The notes: generated by a model not told the origin, from the sequence alone. Positions 43,915 through 53,694 are shown, counted from the first letter of the stretch. The stretch: 64,000 bases of DNA from Streptomyces sp. NBC_01298 (GCF_035978755.1 NZ_CP108414.1:4278001-4342000), one strand, 5' to 3'. A program made the numbers and translations.

Positions 43915-44629
43915 GCGCGCCCCGCAGCCACGGCCTGCGCGCCCGGCCCAGTTCCCGGGCCCCCGGGGCCCACACCACGGCCCCGGGCCCCGGTTCCCCG
44001 GCCAGCCACACGAACCGCTCCGGCGGCGGGCCGGGCGCGTCCGGCTCCGCCGGCGGAGCCGGCGGCGGGAGGGCCGGATCGGGGCGCCGCCACGCGCGCG
44101 GCGGCAGCACCCGCCGGCCCAGCGGCCCCAGGGCCAGCACGCGCTCCCCCGCCCCGGAGCCACCGGAGCCACCCGGGTCGCCGGAGCCGCCCAGAACGAG
44201 CAGCGGGGGCAGCCCGCGCCCGCGCACCACCTCCACCTCGTACGGGACCCAGCGCAGCTCCGGGTCCCGCAGGCGGCCCCGCACGCGCTGGGCCGCGTAC
44301 AGCTCCCGGAGCGCGACGAGCACCGGGAGGCACAGCACCACCAGGAGCACCACCTTCAGCGGTGCCGGGCGGGTGACCAGCGCCCCGATCAGCGCGGGCC
44401 AGCACAACACCGGCAGCAAGCCGATCAGCGCGGCGTCCTGTCGCCAGTCCGCGAGCGCGTCCCGGACGGCCGCCTCCCCCGGCGGCCCGGGCACCGCCAC
44501 CGAGCCCGGCGCGTCGGCCGGCCCCGACGAAACGGCCGAGCCCGGCGAAACGGCCGGACCCGGCGAGACGGCCGGATCCCCGCCGTCCCAGGTCACCACA
44601 CCAAGCACCGGCACACCCCGATCCACCAC
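43889..44629 (-). CDS. Putative membrane protein, unknown function
   Basis: A 246-residue frame from GTG 44629. After a Pro/Gly/Ser-rich N-terminus two membrane segments are visible (about 65-82 and 83-105: LIGLLPVLCWPALIGALVTR and LKVVLLVVLCLPVLVALREL), then a soluble domain with RWVPYEVEVVRGRGLPPLLVLGG and a basic C-terminus. The frame is open far upstream but overlaps the kinase-like gene there, so a start in the 51-bp gap after that gene is likely. No domain is recognised. It is on the same strand as the diacylglycerol-kinase-like gene and may be in its operon. Confidence 0.6.
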   Translation of the reverse strand: MVDRGVPVLGVVTWDGGDPAVSPGPAVSPGSAVSSGPADAPGSVAVPGPPGEAAVRDALADWRQDAALIGLLPVLCWPALIGALVTRPAPLKVVLLVVLCLPVLVALRELYAAQRVRGRLRDPELRWVPYEVEVVRGRGLPPLLVLGGSGDPGGSGGSGAGERVLALGPLGRRVLPPRAWRRPDPALPPPAPPAEPDAPGPPPERFVWLAGEPGPGAVVWAPGARELGRARRPWLRGALRRRRPPR

Positions 44630-44679
44630 GGAACGTCCGCCATCCCCGCCACCGATCCTCCCCCGGGTCAGCGCGAGCG

Positions 44680-45648
44680 TCAGCGCTGCAGCGGCAGTGT
44701 CAGCCCCCAGGCGCCCGGGTGCAAGGTCCACGTACGGCGCCGGACCGGGCCGGTGATGCCGACGTCCGACCGGTAGCGGAAGTCCTCCCCGGACACCGTC
44801 ACGGCCGAAGCCCGCACCCGCACCACCCGTCCGGATCCGGGCCCGGGGACGAAGCCCACGCCCGACCCCGACCCCGAGCCCGACCCCGACCCCGCTCCAG
44901 CCGCCACCGCCCTCATCCGGACCAGCACGTCCGCGAGCCCGTCGCCCTCCCGGGCCGACACGGCGACGTCCTCCACCATCCCGTCCACGTCCGCCAGGAC
45001 CACCCCGTCGGCCTCCACCCGCAGCCGGTGGCCGCCCCCGGCTCCGGACGGACCTCCCGCCGCCGGGCGGCCGAACGTACGGACCAGCGAGCGGTACGCG
45101 TTCCACACGGACGGCCCGGCCGGCCGCGGCACGCCCCCGGCCCCGGACCGGGAGCCGGATCCGGCCGCCGATCCAGGTCCGGGGGGCGGCGGGATGCCGA
45201 TCCCGCCCAGCACCACCCCGTCACTGTCGTCTACCAGCAGGTCCCGCATGCCGACGGCCCCGTCCAGCACCGCCCGCGCGGCGGCCACGGCCGACAGCGG
45301 CACGCCGAGCTGCAACGCCAGGACCAGCGACCCCGCCGGCCCCACCGGAATCAGCGAAACGGCCCCCTCGGACAGCGCCCGCTCGCGGTGCAGCAGCCCG
45401 ACGGCCCGTACGAGTGCGCGGTCGTCGCCCACGATCACCGGCTGCCGATGACCCCGGCGGGCGAGAGCCCGCGCAAACTCCTCCCGTGAGTCCGGGAGGC
45501 AAATTTTCGCCGCCGCTCCCGCTGACAACACATCTTTCGCGATTCGCACGGACTCGCCGTCAAGACGGCGGGCGACCGGGTCGACGAGCACGAGCAGGCC
45601 GCCTACCGGCGCGCCCGCATGGCTCATGGTGGGCTCTGGAGCCGACAC
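44680..45648 (-). CDS. Diacylglycerol kinase catalytic-domain-like protein
   Basis: A 322-residue protein related to the DAGK/lipid kinase fold. LLVLVDPVARRLDGESVRIAKDVL stands at the nucleotide-binding start, and VSLIPVGPAGSLVLALQLG replaces the usual GGDGT...PxGTxNDFA region, so the canonical GGDGT motif is missing. C-terminal strands RLRVEADGVVLADVDGMVEDVAV resemble the lipid-binding half. Two Gly/Ser-rich runs (about 170-185 and 265-280) interrupt it. GTG at 45648 has AGGAAGGA upstream. It is divergent from purA. Activity is uncertain because of the missing motif. Confidence 0.72.
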   Translation of the reverse strand: MSAPEPTMSHAGAPVGGLLVLVDPVARRLDGESVRIAKDVLSAGAAAKICLPDSREEFARALARRGHRQPVIVGDDRALVRAVGLLHRERALSEGAVSLIPVGPAGSLVLALQLGVPLSAVAAARAVLDGAVGMRDLLVDDSDGVVLGGIGIPPPPGPGSAAGSGSRSGAGGVPRPAGPSVWNAYRSLVRTFGRPAAGGPSGAGGGHRLRVEADGVVLADVDGMVEDVAVSAREGDGLADVLVRMRAVAAGAGSGSGSGSGSGVGFVPGPGSGRVVRVRASAVTVSGEDFRYRSDVGITGPVRRRTWTLHPGAWGLTLPLQR

Positions 45649-45665
45649 CTCGGTCCTTCCTCGGG

Positions 45666-45671
45666 TAGCAT
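45666..45671 (+). promoter_or_regulatory. Candidate -10 box of the purA promoter
   Basis: TAGCAT lies about 140 bp upstream of the purA start, with the leader hairpin at 45683-45710 following the expected transcription start. No good -35 box was found, so the call is tentative. Confidence 0.35.
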
Positions 45672-45682
45672 CTTTGTGCAAG

Positions 45683-45710
45683 AGGCCCTTGCGCTATTGC
45701 GCCAGGGCCT
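45683..45710. promoter_or_regulatory. Hairpin in the purA leader
   Basis: AGGCCCTTGCGC and GCGCCAGGGCCT pair with one mismatch over a TATT loop, followed by TCGTCTATT. It could be an attenuator in the purA leader or a terminator for transcripts entering from the left. Confidence 0.45.
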
Positions 45711-45775
45711 TCGTCTATTCCGGGGTACCGGTCCGACGGCTCAGCCTGCGGTGTACATCGTCGTACGCCCCCTGA

Positions 45776-47095
<1,320 letters not shown>

Positions 47096-47116
47096 GAACG
47101 GCTGAGCACGACGGAC

Positions 47117-47168
47117 ACGACGGAAGGGGCGGTGCGCACCGTACGGTGCGCACCGCCCCTTCCGTCGT
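47117..47168. terminator. 52-bp perfect palindrome after purA
   Basis: Every base from 47117 to 47168 is symmetric about 47142/47143 (26-bp arms; inner part GGTGCGCACC-GTAC). It lies between convergent genes and should fold as a very stable cruciform or hairpin that stops transcription from both sides. Confidence 0.85.
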
Positions 47169-47196
47169 CCGGATCCCGGCCGGGACGCCGCCGGGG

Positions 47197-48123
47197 CTAC
47201 CACCCCAGCTGCGCGATCTCCTCCGACACCACCGCGCACGCGTCCGCCGCCGGGTCGATGAGGGGGAAGTGGCCGACCCCGTCCAGCAGGGTCAGGCCCA
47301 CCATCTCCCCCGCCAGCGCCGCCGCCGCGACGTACGCCTCCGACACCGCCTCCGGGACCACGATGTCGCTCCGCCCCTGAACCACCGCCGTCGCGATGCC
47401 GGTCGGGAGCAGCGCCGCCGGATCGGCGTACGGGCGCCGCGCGGCGAAGGCTCCGGCCCCGCCCAGGAGTTGCGCCGAGGCGCCCCCGCACACCCCGAGC
47501 TCCTCCGCCACCGCGAAGTCCGCGATCGGGGCCAGCGCCACCACACCGCGCAGCAGCGGCGGCGAGGGCAGCCGCCAGCCGGCCGGGGCGTCGGGCGGGA
47601 GCACGTGCCGGGCCGCGGCCCACAGCGCGAGGTGGCCTCCGGCCGAGTGGCCGGTGAGCACCATGCGGCGGGGGTCGGCCTCCGGCAGGGCGCCGGCGGC
47701 CAGCTCCGGGAGGGCGTCCAGTGCGGCGGCCACGTCGTCGAAGGTCTCGGGCCAGCGGCCGGCGACCGGGCCCTGGGCGTCCTGGTGGGGCAGGGGCAGT
47801 GATGCCCGGGACTGGCCGCGCCGGTACTCGACGTTGGCGACGGCGAAACCCTGCCGGGCCAGGAAGTCCGCGAAGGGGCTGATGTGCAGCCGGTCGTACG
47901 GGGCGCGCCACGCCCCTCCGTGCAGGACGACGACCAGCGGGGCGGAGCGCGCGACACCCGGCTGCGCGCGCTCTCCGCGCGGGGCGTGGAAGTCGACGAT
48001 CTGGTCGGGGTGTTCACCGTAGGCGGCCGTGGCGTCGGGGGCCACGGGCGGGTGGGAGAAGGCCGAGGCGGCCTCGGCGGCGTCCCGTTCGGCTGCGTCC
48101 CGTTCGGCTGCGGGGTCCGTCAT
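47197..48123 (-). CDS. Alpha/beta-hydrolase, probable kynurenine formamidase
   Basis: A 308-residue hydrolase of the esterase/lipase type. The oxyanion motif is VVVLHGGAWRAPYD (HGG), the nucleophile is in LTGHSAGGHLALW, the acid Asp in QGRSDIVVP and the His in GVGHFPLIDP. It starts with the low-complexity MTDPAAERDAAERDAAEAA. GGAGG precedes ATG 48123. It lies downstream of kynureninase and tryptophan 2,3-dioxygenase genes on the same strand, and the missing step of that pathway is N-formylkynurenine hydrolysis, so formamidase is the best call. A terminator-like hairpin at 48239-48268 separates it from kynU, so expression may be partly independent. Confidence 0.78.
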   Translation of the reverse strand: MTDPAAERDAAERDAAEAASAFSHPPVAPDATAAYGEHPDQIVDFHAPRGERAQPGVARSAPLVVVLHGGAWRAPYDRLHISPFADFLARQGFAVANVEYRRGQSRASLPLPHQDAQGPVAGRWPETFDDVAAALDALPELAAGALPEADPRRMVLTGHSAGGHLALWAAARHVLPPDAPAGWRLPSPPLLRGVVALAPIADFAVAEELGVCGGASAQLLGGAGAFAARRPYADPAALLPTGIATAVVQGRSDIVVPEAVSEAYVAAAALAGEMVGLTLLDGVGHFPLIDPAADACAVVSEEIAQLGW

Positions 48124-48238
48124 CGGCTCAACCTCCGGTAACGCGTGGGACGAGGGGGACTGGTGTTCCGGTGTCCCGGCAGAGCGGGACCGTATCAGGC
48201 CGGAACGGCCCCCTCCGTGGCGGGCCGGGGAGATACCG

Positions 48239-48268
48239 GCGCGGGCGGGGCCGTAGCCCCGCCCGCGC
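48239..48268. terminator. Hairpin terminator after kynU
   Basis: GCGCGGGCGGGGC and GCCCCGCCCGCGC form a perfect 13-bp stem with a four-base loop, 26 bp beyond the kynU stop on the minus strand. Confidence 0.75.
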
Positions 48269-48293
48269 GGTGATGTGACGTTTCGCTACCGGT

Positions 48294-49511
48294 TCACCCG
48301 AAAATGTGACCCAGTGCGCGCGCCGCACGCTCCGCGTCCGCGAAGCCGACGTACAGCGGAGTGAATCCGAAGCGCAGGACGTCGGGGGCGCGGAAGTCCC
48401 CGATCACCCCGCGGGAGATCAGCTCGCGCATGATCCCGTCGGCGTTCTCCGTGCGCAGCGACACCTGGCTGGCGCGCTGGTCGTGCCCGGTCGGGGTGAC
48501 CAGCTCGACCTTGCCCGCCGGGACGTACGCCGCCACGCAGTCGAGGAAGAAGTCGGTCAGCGCGAGGGACTTCGCGCGGACCTCCTCGACCGCGACCCCG
48601 TCCCAGGCGTCCAGGGCGGCCTCCAGCGCGAGCATGGACAGGATGTCCGGGGTCCCGACGCGGGCCCGCGCCACGCCCTGCGCGGCCTCGTAGGAGGGGG
48701 TCATCGCGAACGGGTCCGCGTGGCCGTTCCAGCCCGGCAGCGGGGAGTCGAAGGCGCCCTGGTGGCGGGCCGCGACGTACAGGTACGCGGGGGCGCCGGG
48801 GCCGCCGTTGAGGTACTTGTACGTACAGCCGACCGCGAGGTCCACCCCGTGCGCGTCGAGGCCCACGGGCAGCGCCCCGGCCGTGTGGCACAGGTCCCAG
48901 ACGACGAGCGCCCCCGCGGCGTGCGCGGCCGCGGTGAGGGCGGGCAGGTCGTGCAGGCGGCCGGTGCGGTAGTCCGCGTGGTTGAGGAGCACCACGGCGG
49001 TGTCCGGGCCCATCGCCCCCGCGGCGTCGGCCGGGTCGACCGGGACGACGCGCAGGCCCGTCATCCGGGCGGCCGACTCGGCGATGTAGCCGTCGGTGGG
49101 GAAGGTGGCGGCGTCCACGAGCAGCTCGGTCCGGCCGGGCGCGGCCAGCCGGGCGGCGCCGACCAGGGCCTTGAAGAGGTTGACGCTGGTGGAGTCGCCG
49201 ACGACCACCTGGCCGGCGGCGGCGCCGACCAGCGGGGCTATCCGGTCGCCGATGCGCTCGGGGGCGTTCCACCAGTTGGCCTCGCCCTCGGTCCAGGAGC
49301 GGATCAGGCGGGTGCCCCACTGCTCCGTGACGACCTCGGCGAGCCGGGCGGCCACCCCCGCGGGGAGCGCGCCGAGGCTGTTGCCGTCGAGGTAGACCAC
49401 GCCCTCGGGGAGGCGGAAGCGGTCGCGGAGCTTGCCGAGGGGATCGGCCGCGTCCAGGGCTTCGGCGCGGGCCGCCAGGTCGGGGTTCACTTCCACGGCC
49501 GGCTCAGACAT
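48294..49511 (-). CDS. kynU: Kynureninase
   Basis: A 405-residue PLP enzyme cleaving kynurenine to anthranilate and alanine. Landmarks are VYLDGNSLGALP near the N-terminus, DSTSVNLFKAL (phosphate binding), VVWDLCHTAGALPV with the Asp under the PLP ring, the PLP Lys in GCTYKYLNGGPGAPAYLYV, and DFRAPDVLRFGFTPLY at the C-terminus. The start overlaps the end of the tryptophan 2,3-dioxygenase gene by eight bases, so the two are coupled. Anthranilate can feed tryptophan resynthesis or secondary metabolism. Confidence 0.95.
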   Translation of the reverse strand: MSEPAVEVNPDLAARAEALDAADPLGKLRDRFRLPEGVVYLDGNSLGALPAGVAARLAEVVTEQWGTRLIRSWTEGEANWWNAPERIGDRIAPLVGAAAGQVVVGDSTSVNLFKALVGAARLAAPGRTELLVDAATFPTDGYIAESAARMTGLRVVPVDPADAAGAMGPDTAVVLLNHADYRTGRLHDLPALTAAAHAAGALVVWDLCHTAGALPVGLDAHGVDLAVGCTYKYLNGGPGAPAYLYVAARHQGAFDSPLPGWNGHADPFAMTPSYEAAQGVARARVGTPDILSMLALEAALDAWDGVAVEEVRAKSLALTDFFLDCVAAYVPAGKVELVTPTGHDQRASQVSLRTENADGIMRELISRGVIGDFRAPDVLRFGFTPLYVGFADAERAARALGHIFG

Positions 49512-50352
49512 GGCTGCGCGCCGTCCAGAGCTCCGGGAACACGTTCTTCTGGGCCCGCTTCTCCAGCCAGGTCACGCCGGCCGAGCCGCCCGTGCCCGTC
49601 TTCGCGCCCATCGCGCGCCGGGTGGCGACCAGGTGGTCGTTGCGCCAGCGCCAGACCAGCTCGGCCACGTCGGTGAGGACCTCGCCGAGGCGGTGCAGGT
49701 CCAGGTGGGCGTCCGGGGCCGCGTACAGGGCCGTCCAGACGGCTTCGACCTCGGGCGAGGGCTCGTAGCGCTGCGAGAGGTCGCGGTCGAGGACCGACTG
49801 CGGGACCGGGAGGCCGCGGCGGGCGAGGAGGCTCAGCACCTCGTCGTAGAGGCTGGGCTCCTGGAGGGCCTTCTCCAGCTCCGCGTGGACGCGCGGGGCG
49901 CCGCGGTGCGGGACCAGCATGGAAGCGGCCTTGTCGCCGAGCAGGAACTCCATCCGGCGGTACATCGCCGACTGGAAGCCGGAGCCCTCTCCGAGGGCGG
50001 CGCGGTACGCGTTGAACTGGCCCGGGGTCAGCTGGGCAAGGGGGCGCCAGGAGGCGTTGAGGGCCTCCAGCTCGCGGAGGGATCGTTTCAGCGCATCCAT
50101 CGCGACCGGGAGCCGGTCCTCGCGGAGCGCCTGCGCGGCGGTCTCCCACTCGTGGACGATGACCGTGAACCACAGCTCCATGACCTGGGTGGTGACCAGG
50201 AAGACCATCTCGCCCGGGTCGTCCGAGCGCAGGTGCTGGAGGTGGGTGAGGACGTCCGCCTGGACGTAGTCCTCGTAGGGGGTCGTGCCGGCGAAGTCGA
50301 GGTTCGGGGTGTCCGAACCGCCGTCTCCGGAGGCATCAAGGGCGTGCGACAT
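49504..50352 (-). CDS. kynA: Tryptophan 2,3-dioxygenase
   Basis: A 282-residue heme enzyme opening the indole ring of tryptophan to give N-formylkynurenine. The substrate segment LDFAGTTPYEDYVQ, the substrate Arg in LTPGQFNAYRAALGEGSGFQSAMYRRMEFLLG, and the heme-ligand His in RWRNDHLVATRRAMGAKTGTGGSAGVTWLE are all present. It is the first gene of the run to kynureninase and the probable formamidase, giving a complete tryptophan-to-anthranilate path. The promoter should lie in the 195 bp upstream. Confidence 0.95.
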   Translation of the reverse strand: MSHALDASGDGGSDTPNLDFAGTTPYEDYVQADVLTHLQHLRSDDPGEMVFLVTTQVMELWFTVIVHEWETAAQALREDRLPVAMDALKRSLRELEALNASWRPLAQLTPGQFNAYRAALGEGSGFQSAMYRRMEFLLGDKAASMLVPHRGAPRVHAELEKALQEPSLYDEVLSLLARRGLPVPQSVLDRDLSQRYEPSPEVEAVWTALYAAPDAHLDLHRLGEVLTDVAELVWRWRNDHLVATRRAMGAKTGTGGSAGVTWLEKRAQKNVFPELWTARSHV

Positions 50353-50491
50353 CGCTGTCTCCTCGATACGTGCTTCCGGGTAGCGGTCCGCTCCTTCCGG
50401 TGAGGTGAGTGGAGCTCCGGTCCCCTGTCCGCATCATAAGACCGTCGTGCCGCAGGGCTTCAATAGTCAGTGGCGCACGTCACTTCCCGCG

Positions 50492-50523
50492 ACCGGGCGG
50501 GCCCCTTCGGGAACCCGCCCGGT
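50492..50523. terminator. Hairpin terminator after the DUF3151 gene
   Basis: ACCGGGCGGG and CCCGCCCGGT form a perfect 10-bp stem over a 12-base loop, 25 bp beyond the stop of the minus-strand DUF3151 gene. Confidence 0.75.
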
Positions 50524-50547
50524 ACGGGACGTCAAAGGTGTCGGGCC

Positions 50548-50961
50548 TCAGGCGCCGAGGACGTCCGCGGCCGTCTCGGAGGAGTCGCGCAGGAAGGTCG
50601 AGCAGCGCTCGTACTCCTCCTTCTCCTCGATCGCGCCGGCCGCGCGGGCCAGGGCGTTCAGGGCGCGCAGGAAGCCGCGGTTCGGCTCGTGCTCCCACGG
50701 CACCGGGCCGTGGCCCTTCCAGCCGGCGCGGCGCAGCGCGTCCAGGCCGCGGTGGTAGCCCGTACGGGCGTAGGCGTACGACTCGACCGTGCGGCCGGCC
50801 TCGAAGGCCTCGTCGGCGAGGAGGGCCCAGGCGAGGGAGGAGGTCGGGTGCGCGGCGGCCACCTCGACGGCGGGGGTGCCCGCGGCGAGGGCCGCGATGC
50901 CCGGCTCGTCGGGGAGGTGGGTGGGGGCGGGGCCCCCGAGGAGGTTCTGGTGAAGAGACAT
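50548..50961 (-). CDS. DUF3151 protein
   Basis: A 137-residue soluble, mostly helical protein. HPTSSLAWALLADEAFEAGRTVESYAYARTGYHRGLDALRRAGWKGHGPVPWEHEPNRGFLRAL is the conserved core as I remember it for this actinobacterial family; the repeats of short helices resemble a TPR-like pair. Function is unknown. ATG 50961 is chosen; GTG two codons earlier is possible. It follows fba on the same strand, the order I recall from Streptomyces, but a terminator-like hairpin lies between them. Confidence 0.82.
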   Translation of the reverse strand: MSLHQNLLGGPAPTHLPDEPGIAALAAGTPAVEVAAAHPTSSLAWALLADEAFEAGRTVESYAYARTGYHRGLDALRRAGWKGHGPVPWEHEPNRGFLRALNALARAAGAIEEKEEYERCSTFLRDSSETAADVLGA

Positions 50962-50979
50962 GCCCACAGTCTGGCCTAC

Positions 50980-51028
50980 GGAAAGGGCCCGGCCCCGCCG
51001 TCCGTGGACGGTGGAGCCGGGCCCTTCC
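50980..51028. terminator. Hairpin between fba and the DUF3151 gene
   Basis: GGAAAGGGCCCGGC and GCCGGGCCCTTCC pair with one bulged base. It lies 40 bp beyond the fba stop on the minus strand. Confidence 0.65.
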
Positions 51029-51067
51029 GGGAAACCACAGCCGGAGCTACTGCCGCGTGAGGCGCTG

Positions 51068-52090
51068 CTACTTGAGCTTGGTGCCCGTGGAACGCAGGTT
51101 CGCGCAGGCCTCGGTGACGCGCGCGGCCATGCCGGCCTCGGCGGCCTTGCCCCACGTGCGGGGGTCGTACTTCGACTTGGTGCCGACCTCGCCGTCGACC
51201 TTCAGGACCGCGTCGTAGTTGCGGAACATGTGGTCCACGACCGGACGGGTGAAGGCGTACTGGGTGTCGGTGTCGAGGTTCATCTTCACGACGCCGTTCT
51301 CCAGCGCGGTGGCGATCTCCTCGGCCGTGGAGCCCGAGCCGCCGTGGAAGACGAAGTCGAACGGGGAGGACTTGCCGTACTTCTCGCCGACGCCGGCCTG
51401 GAGGTCCTTGAGGAGCTCGGGGCGCAGGACGACGTTGCCCGGCTTGTAGACGCCGTGCACGTTGCCGAAGGAGGCGGCCAGCAGGTAGCGGCCCTTCTCG
51501 CCCAGGCCCAGGGCCTCGGCGGTGCGCAGCGCGTCGTCGACGGTGGTGTAGAGCTCGTCGTTGATCTCGTGGCTGACGCCGTCTTCCTCGCCACCGGTCG
51601 GGGTGATCTCGACCTCGAGGATGATCTTCGCGGCGGCGGCCTTGGCGAGCAGCTCCTGGCCGATGGCCAGGTTGTCGGCCAGGGTCTCGGCGGAACCGTC
51701 CCACATGTGCGACTGGAAGAGCGGGTTGAGGCCACGGGCCACGCGCTCGGCCGAGATCTCGATCAGCGGGCGGACGTAGGTGTCCAGCTTGTCCTTGGGA
51801 CAGTGGTCCGTGTGCAGCGCGACGGTGATGTCGTACTTGGCGGCCACGATGTGCGCGAACTCGGCCAGGGCGGCGGCGCCGGTGACCATGTCCTTGTTGT
51901 ACTGGCCACCCAGGAACTCCGCACCACCGGTGGAGATCTGGATGATGCCGTCGCTCTCGGCCTCCGCGAAGCCGCGCAGTGCAGCGTGCAGGGTCTGGGT
52001 CGAGGTCACGTTGATCGCCGGGTAGGCAAACTTGCCTGCCTTCGCCCGGTCGAGCATCTCGTTGTAGACCTCGGGGGTTGCGATGGGCAT
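51068..52090 (-). CDS. fba: Class II fructose-bisphosphate aldolase
   Basis: A 340-residue zinc enzyme of glycolysis and gluconeogenesis. Zinc ligands are in ALHTDHCPKDKL (His), NVHGVYKPG and FDFVFHGGSGS. The Asp of HTDH is the catalytic acid, and MNLDTDTQYAFTRPV binds the phosphate. The ATG at 52090 has AAGGAG 12 bases upstream and begins MPIATPEVYNEML, the family start; a longer frame adds 33 unlikely residues. The parS palindrome lies 130 bp upstream. Confidence 0.96.
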   Translation of the reverse strand: MPIATPEVYNEMLDRAKAGKFAYPAINVTSTQTLHAALRGFAEAESDGIIQISTGGAEFLGGQYNKDMVTGAAALAEFAHIVAAKYDITVALHTDHCPKDKLDTYVRPLIEISAERVARGLNPLFQSHMWDGSAETLADNLAIGQELLAKAAAAKIILEVEITPTGGEEDGVSHEINDELYTTVDDALRTAEALGLGEKGRYLLAASFGNVHGVYKPGNVVLRPELLKDLQAGVGEKYGKSSPFDFVFHGGSGSTAEEIATALENGVVKMNLDTDTQYAFTRPVVDHMFRNYDAVLKVDGEVGTKSKYDPRTWGKAAEAGMAARVTEACANLRSTGTKLK

Positions 52091-52221
52091 CTGTCCGCTC
52101 CTTGGATGTGCGGGGAGTGTGCTTATTGCGGGCCCTGACCTGGGGGCGACGTTGCCGTCGTCCCCATCTTTCCAGACTCGCGCCCCCACTCCACCTCCGT
52201 GACGGCGCCGCGCGGTCCGAT

Positions 52222-52257
52222 CCGGGTGGAGTGTTTCACGTGAAACACTCCACCCGG
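52222..52257. other. parS centromere site inside a 36-bp perfect palindrome
   Basis: TGTTTCACGTGAAACA (52232-52247) contains GTTTCACGTGAAAC, the Streptomyces ParB-binding consensus, without mismatch. The symmetry extends perfectly to 36 bp (52222-52257). It is between pyrE and fba, outside coding sequence. In Streptomyces such sites cluster on both sides of oriC, so this window is probably within a few hundred kb of the origin. The extended stem may double as the pyrE terminator. Confidence 0.9.
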
Positions 52258-52344
52258 CCGAAAAACCGCAGGTCAGGGCCTACTTCCGGACTTCCGGGGA
52301 CCTAAGTCACCAGTTGTGCGGAAGCACGACCCGGTGTCCGAGGG

Positions 52345-52884
52345 TTAGGACAAACCGAGGTCACCGAGCTGGTAGCCCGTGAGGTAAGGCAGTCCGGCGG
52401 CCGCGATGGCGTCGGCCGCGCCGCGGTCGACGATCGTCGCGACGGCGACGACCTCGCCACCGGCCTCGCGGACGGCCTCGACGGCGGTCAGCGGGGAACC
52501 GCCGGTGGTCGAGGTGTCCTCGACCACCAGGCAGCGCTTGCCCTTCACGTCGGTGCCCTCGATGCGGCGCTGCATGCCGTGCGCCTTCTGCGCCTTGCGG
52601 ACGACGAAGGCGTCCAGGCGCGCACCGCGCGCGGCGGAGGCGTGCAGCATCGAGGTGGCGACCGGGTCGGCGCCCAGCGTCAGGCCGCCGACGCAGTCGA
52701 ACTCCAGGTCGGCGGTGAGGTCGAGCATGACCTGGCCGACCAGCGGGGCGGCCTCGCCGTCCAGGGTGATCCGGCGGAGGTCGATGTAGTAGTCGGCCTC
52801 ACGGCCGGAGGAGAGGGTCACCTTGCCGTGCACGACGGCCTTGTCCTTGATCTGCTGCAGAAGCGCATCGCGTACGTCACTCAT
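52345..52884 (-). CDS. pyrE: Orotate phosphoribosyltransferase
   Basis: A 179-residue enzyme joining orotate to PRPP to give OMP in pyrimidine synthesis. The N-terminal KVTLSSGREADYYIDLR loop, LTLGADPVA and the PRPP loop CLVVEDTSTTGGSPLTAV are all present, and the catalytic loop is VVRKAQKAHGMQRRIEG. The length is somewhat shorter than the E. coli enzyme, as usual in actinobacteria. The epimerase gene lies 21 bp upstream on the same strand, so they are probably co-transcribed. Confidence 0.95.
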   Translation of the reverse strand: MSDVRDALLQQIKDKAVVHGKVTLSSGREADYYIDLRRITLDGEAAPLVGQVMLDLTADLEFDCVGGLTLGADPVATSMLHASAARGARLDAFVVRKAQKAHGMQRRIEGTDVKGKRCLVVEDTSTTGGSPLTAVEAVREAGGEVVAVATIVDRGAADAIAAAGLPYLTGYQLGDLGLS

Positions 52885-52905
52885 GGCCCCGAGCTTAATT
52901 GGGCG

Positions 52906-53694
52906 CTACCCGAGCCGCCGCCACGTCCACGTCGTGGAGATCTCCAGCGGGTCCACGGGGGTCACCAGCTGGGGGAGGCTGTTCAGGCCGTTGGGCGGGC
53001 CCGACTGCGGTTCCACGCAGACCGCCTCGGGCTCCTCGTCGTAGACGACCACCCATTCGGAGCGGCTGGTGACCTTCAGCTCCAGGGCGTCGGGCCACGT
53101 GAGGGTGACGTCCACCCCGTACGGCATGCCGAAGCAGTCGTCCCAGGGGCCCGGCTTCGGGTCGATGCGGTTGCCGGTGGGCAGGTGGTCGGCGCCGCGC
53201 TCCTCCTGCCAGGCGGCCTCGAAGTCGATGCGCACGTCCTCGCCGCCGTTGCCGAGGTTGCGGTGGAACCAGGGGTGCCAGCCGGCCTGCGCCGGGAAGG
53301 AATCCTGGTAGGTCTCGATGCCCATGGTCAGGGTCAGCGCGTTCTCGCCGAGCTCGAAGATCTGGGTGACCAGGCCCTCGTAGGGCCACGGGTCGGCGAG
53401 CGGGTACGTGAAGGCGGCCTCGGTGTCGGTGGTCCGGGCGCGGCGCCAGGCGGCGTCCCGGCCGAAGCCGTGGATGGCGTGCGGCGGGTGGTTGAGCGGC
53501 AGCTGGTGCAGGGTCGCGCCGTCCTGGAACTGCCCGTCCCTGGTCCGGCCGCACCACGGGACCATGGGGAAGGACCCGTAGTGGTCCCCCTGCCGCAGCA
53601 GTTCCGTCCCGTCGATGCGCAGACTGCTGATCCGGCAGCCGTTCTCCTGGTCGATGGTCACCTCGGCGCCGCCGGCGCGCAGTTGCGTACTCAT
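52906..53694 (-). CDS. Aldose 1-epimerase family protein
   Basis: A 262-residue protein of the galactose mutarotase fold. FPMVPWCGRTRDGQF, LPLNHPPHAIHGFGRDAAW (first catalytic His pair), FPAQAGWHPWFHRNL (second His) and AVCVEPQSGPPNGLN with the catalytic Glu region are clear. It should interconvert anomers of an aldose or a hexose phosphate. The location directly upstream of pyrE (21 bp) suggests one transcript, although the reactions are not linked. Confidence 0.9.
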   Translation of the reverse strand: MSTQLRAGGAEVTIDQENGCRISSLRIDGTELLRQGDHYGSFPMVPWCGRTRDGQFQDGATLHQLPLNHPPHAIHGFGRDAAWRRARTTDTEAAFTYPLADPWPYEGLVTQIFELGENALTLTMGIETYQDSFPAQAGWHPWFHRNLGNGGEDVRIDFEAAWQEERGADHLPTGNRIDPKPGPWDDCFGMPYGVDVTLTWPDALELKVTSRSEWVVVYDEEPEAVCVEPQSGPPNGLNSLPQLVTPVDPLEISTTWTWRRLG

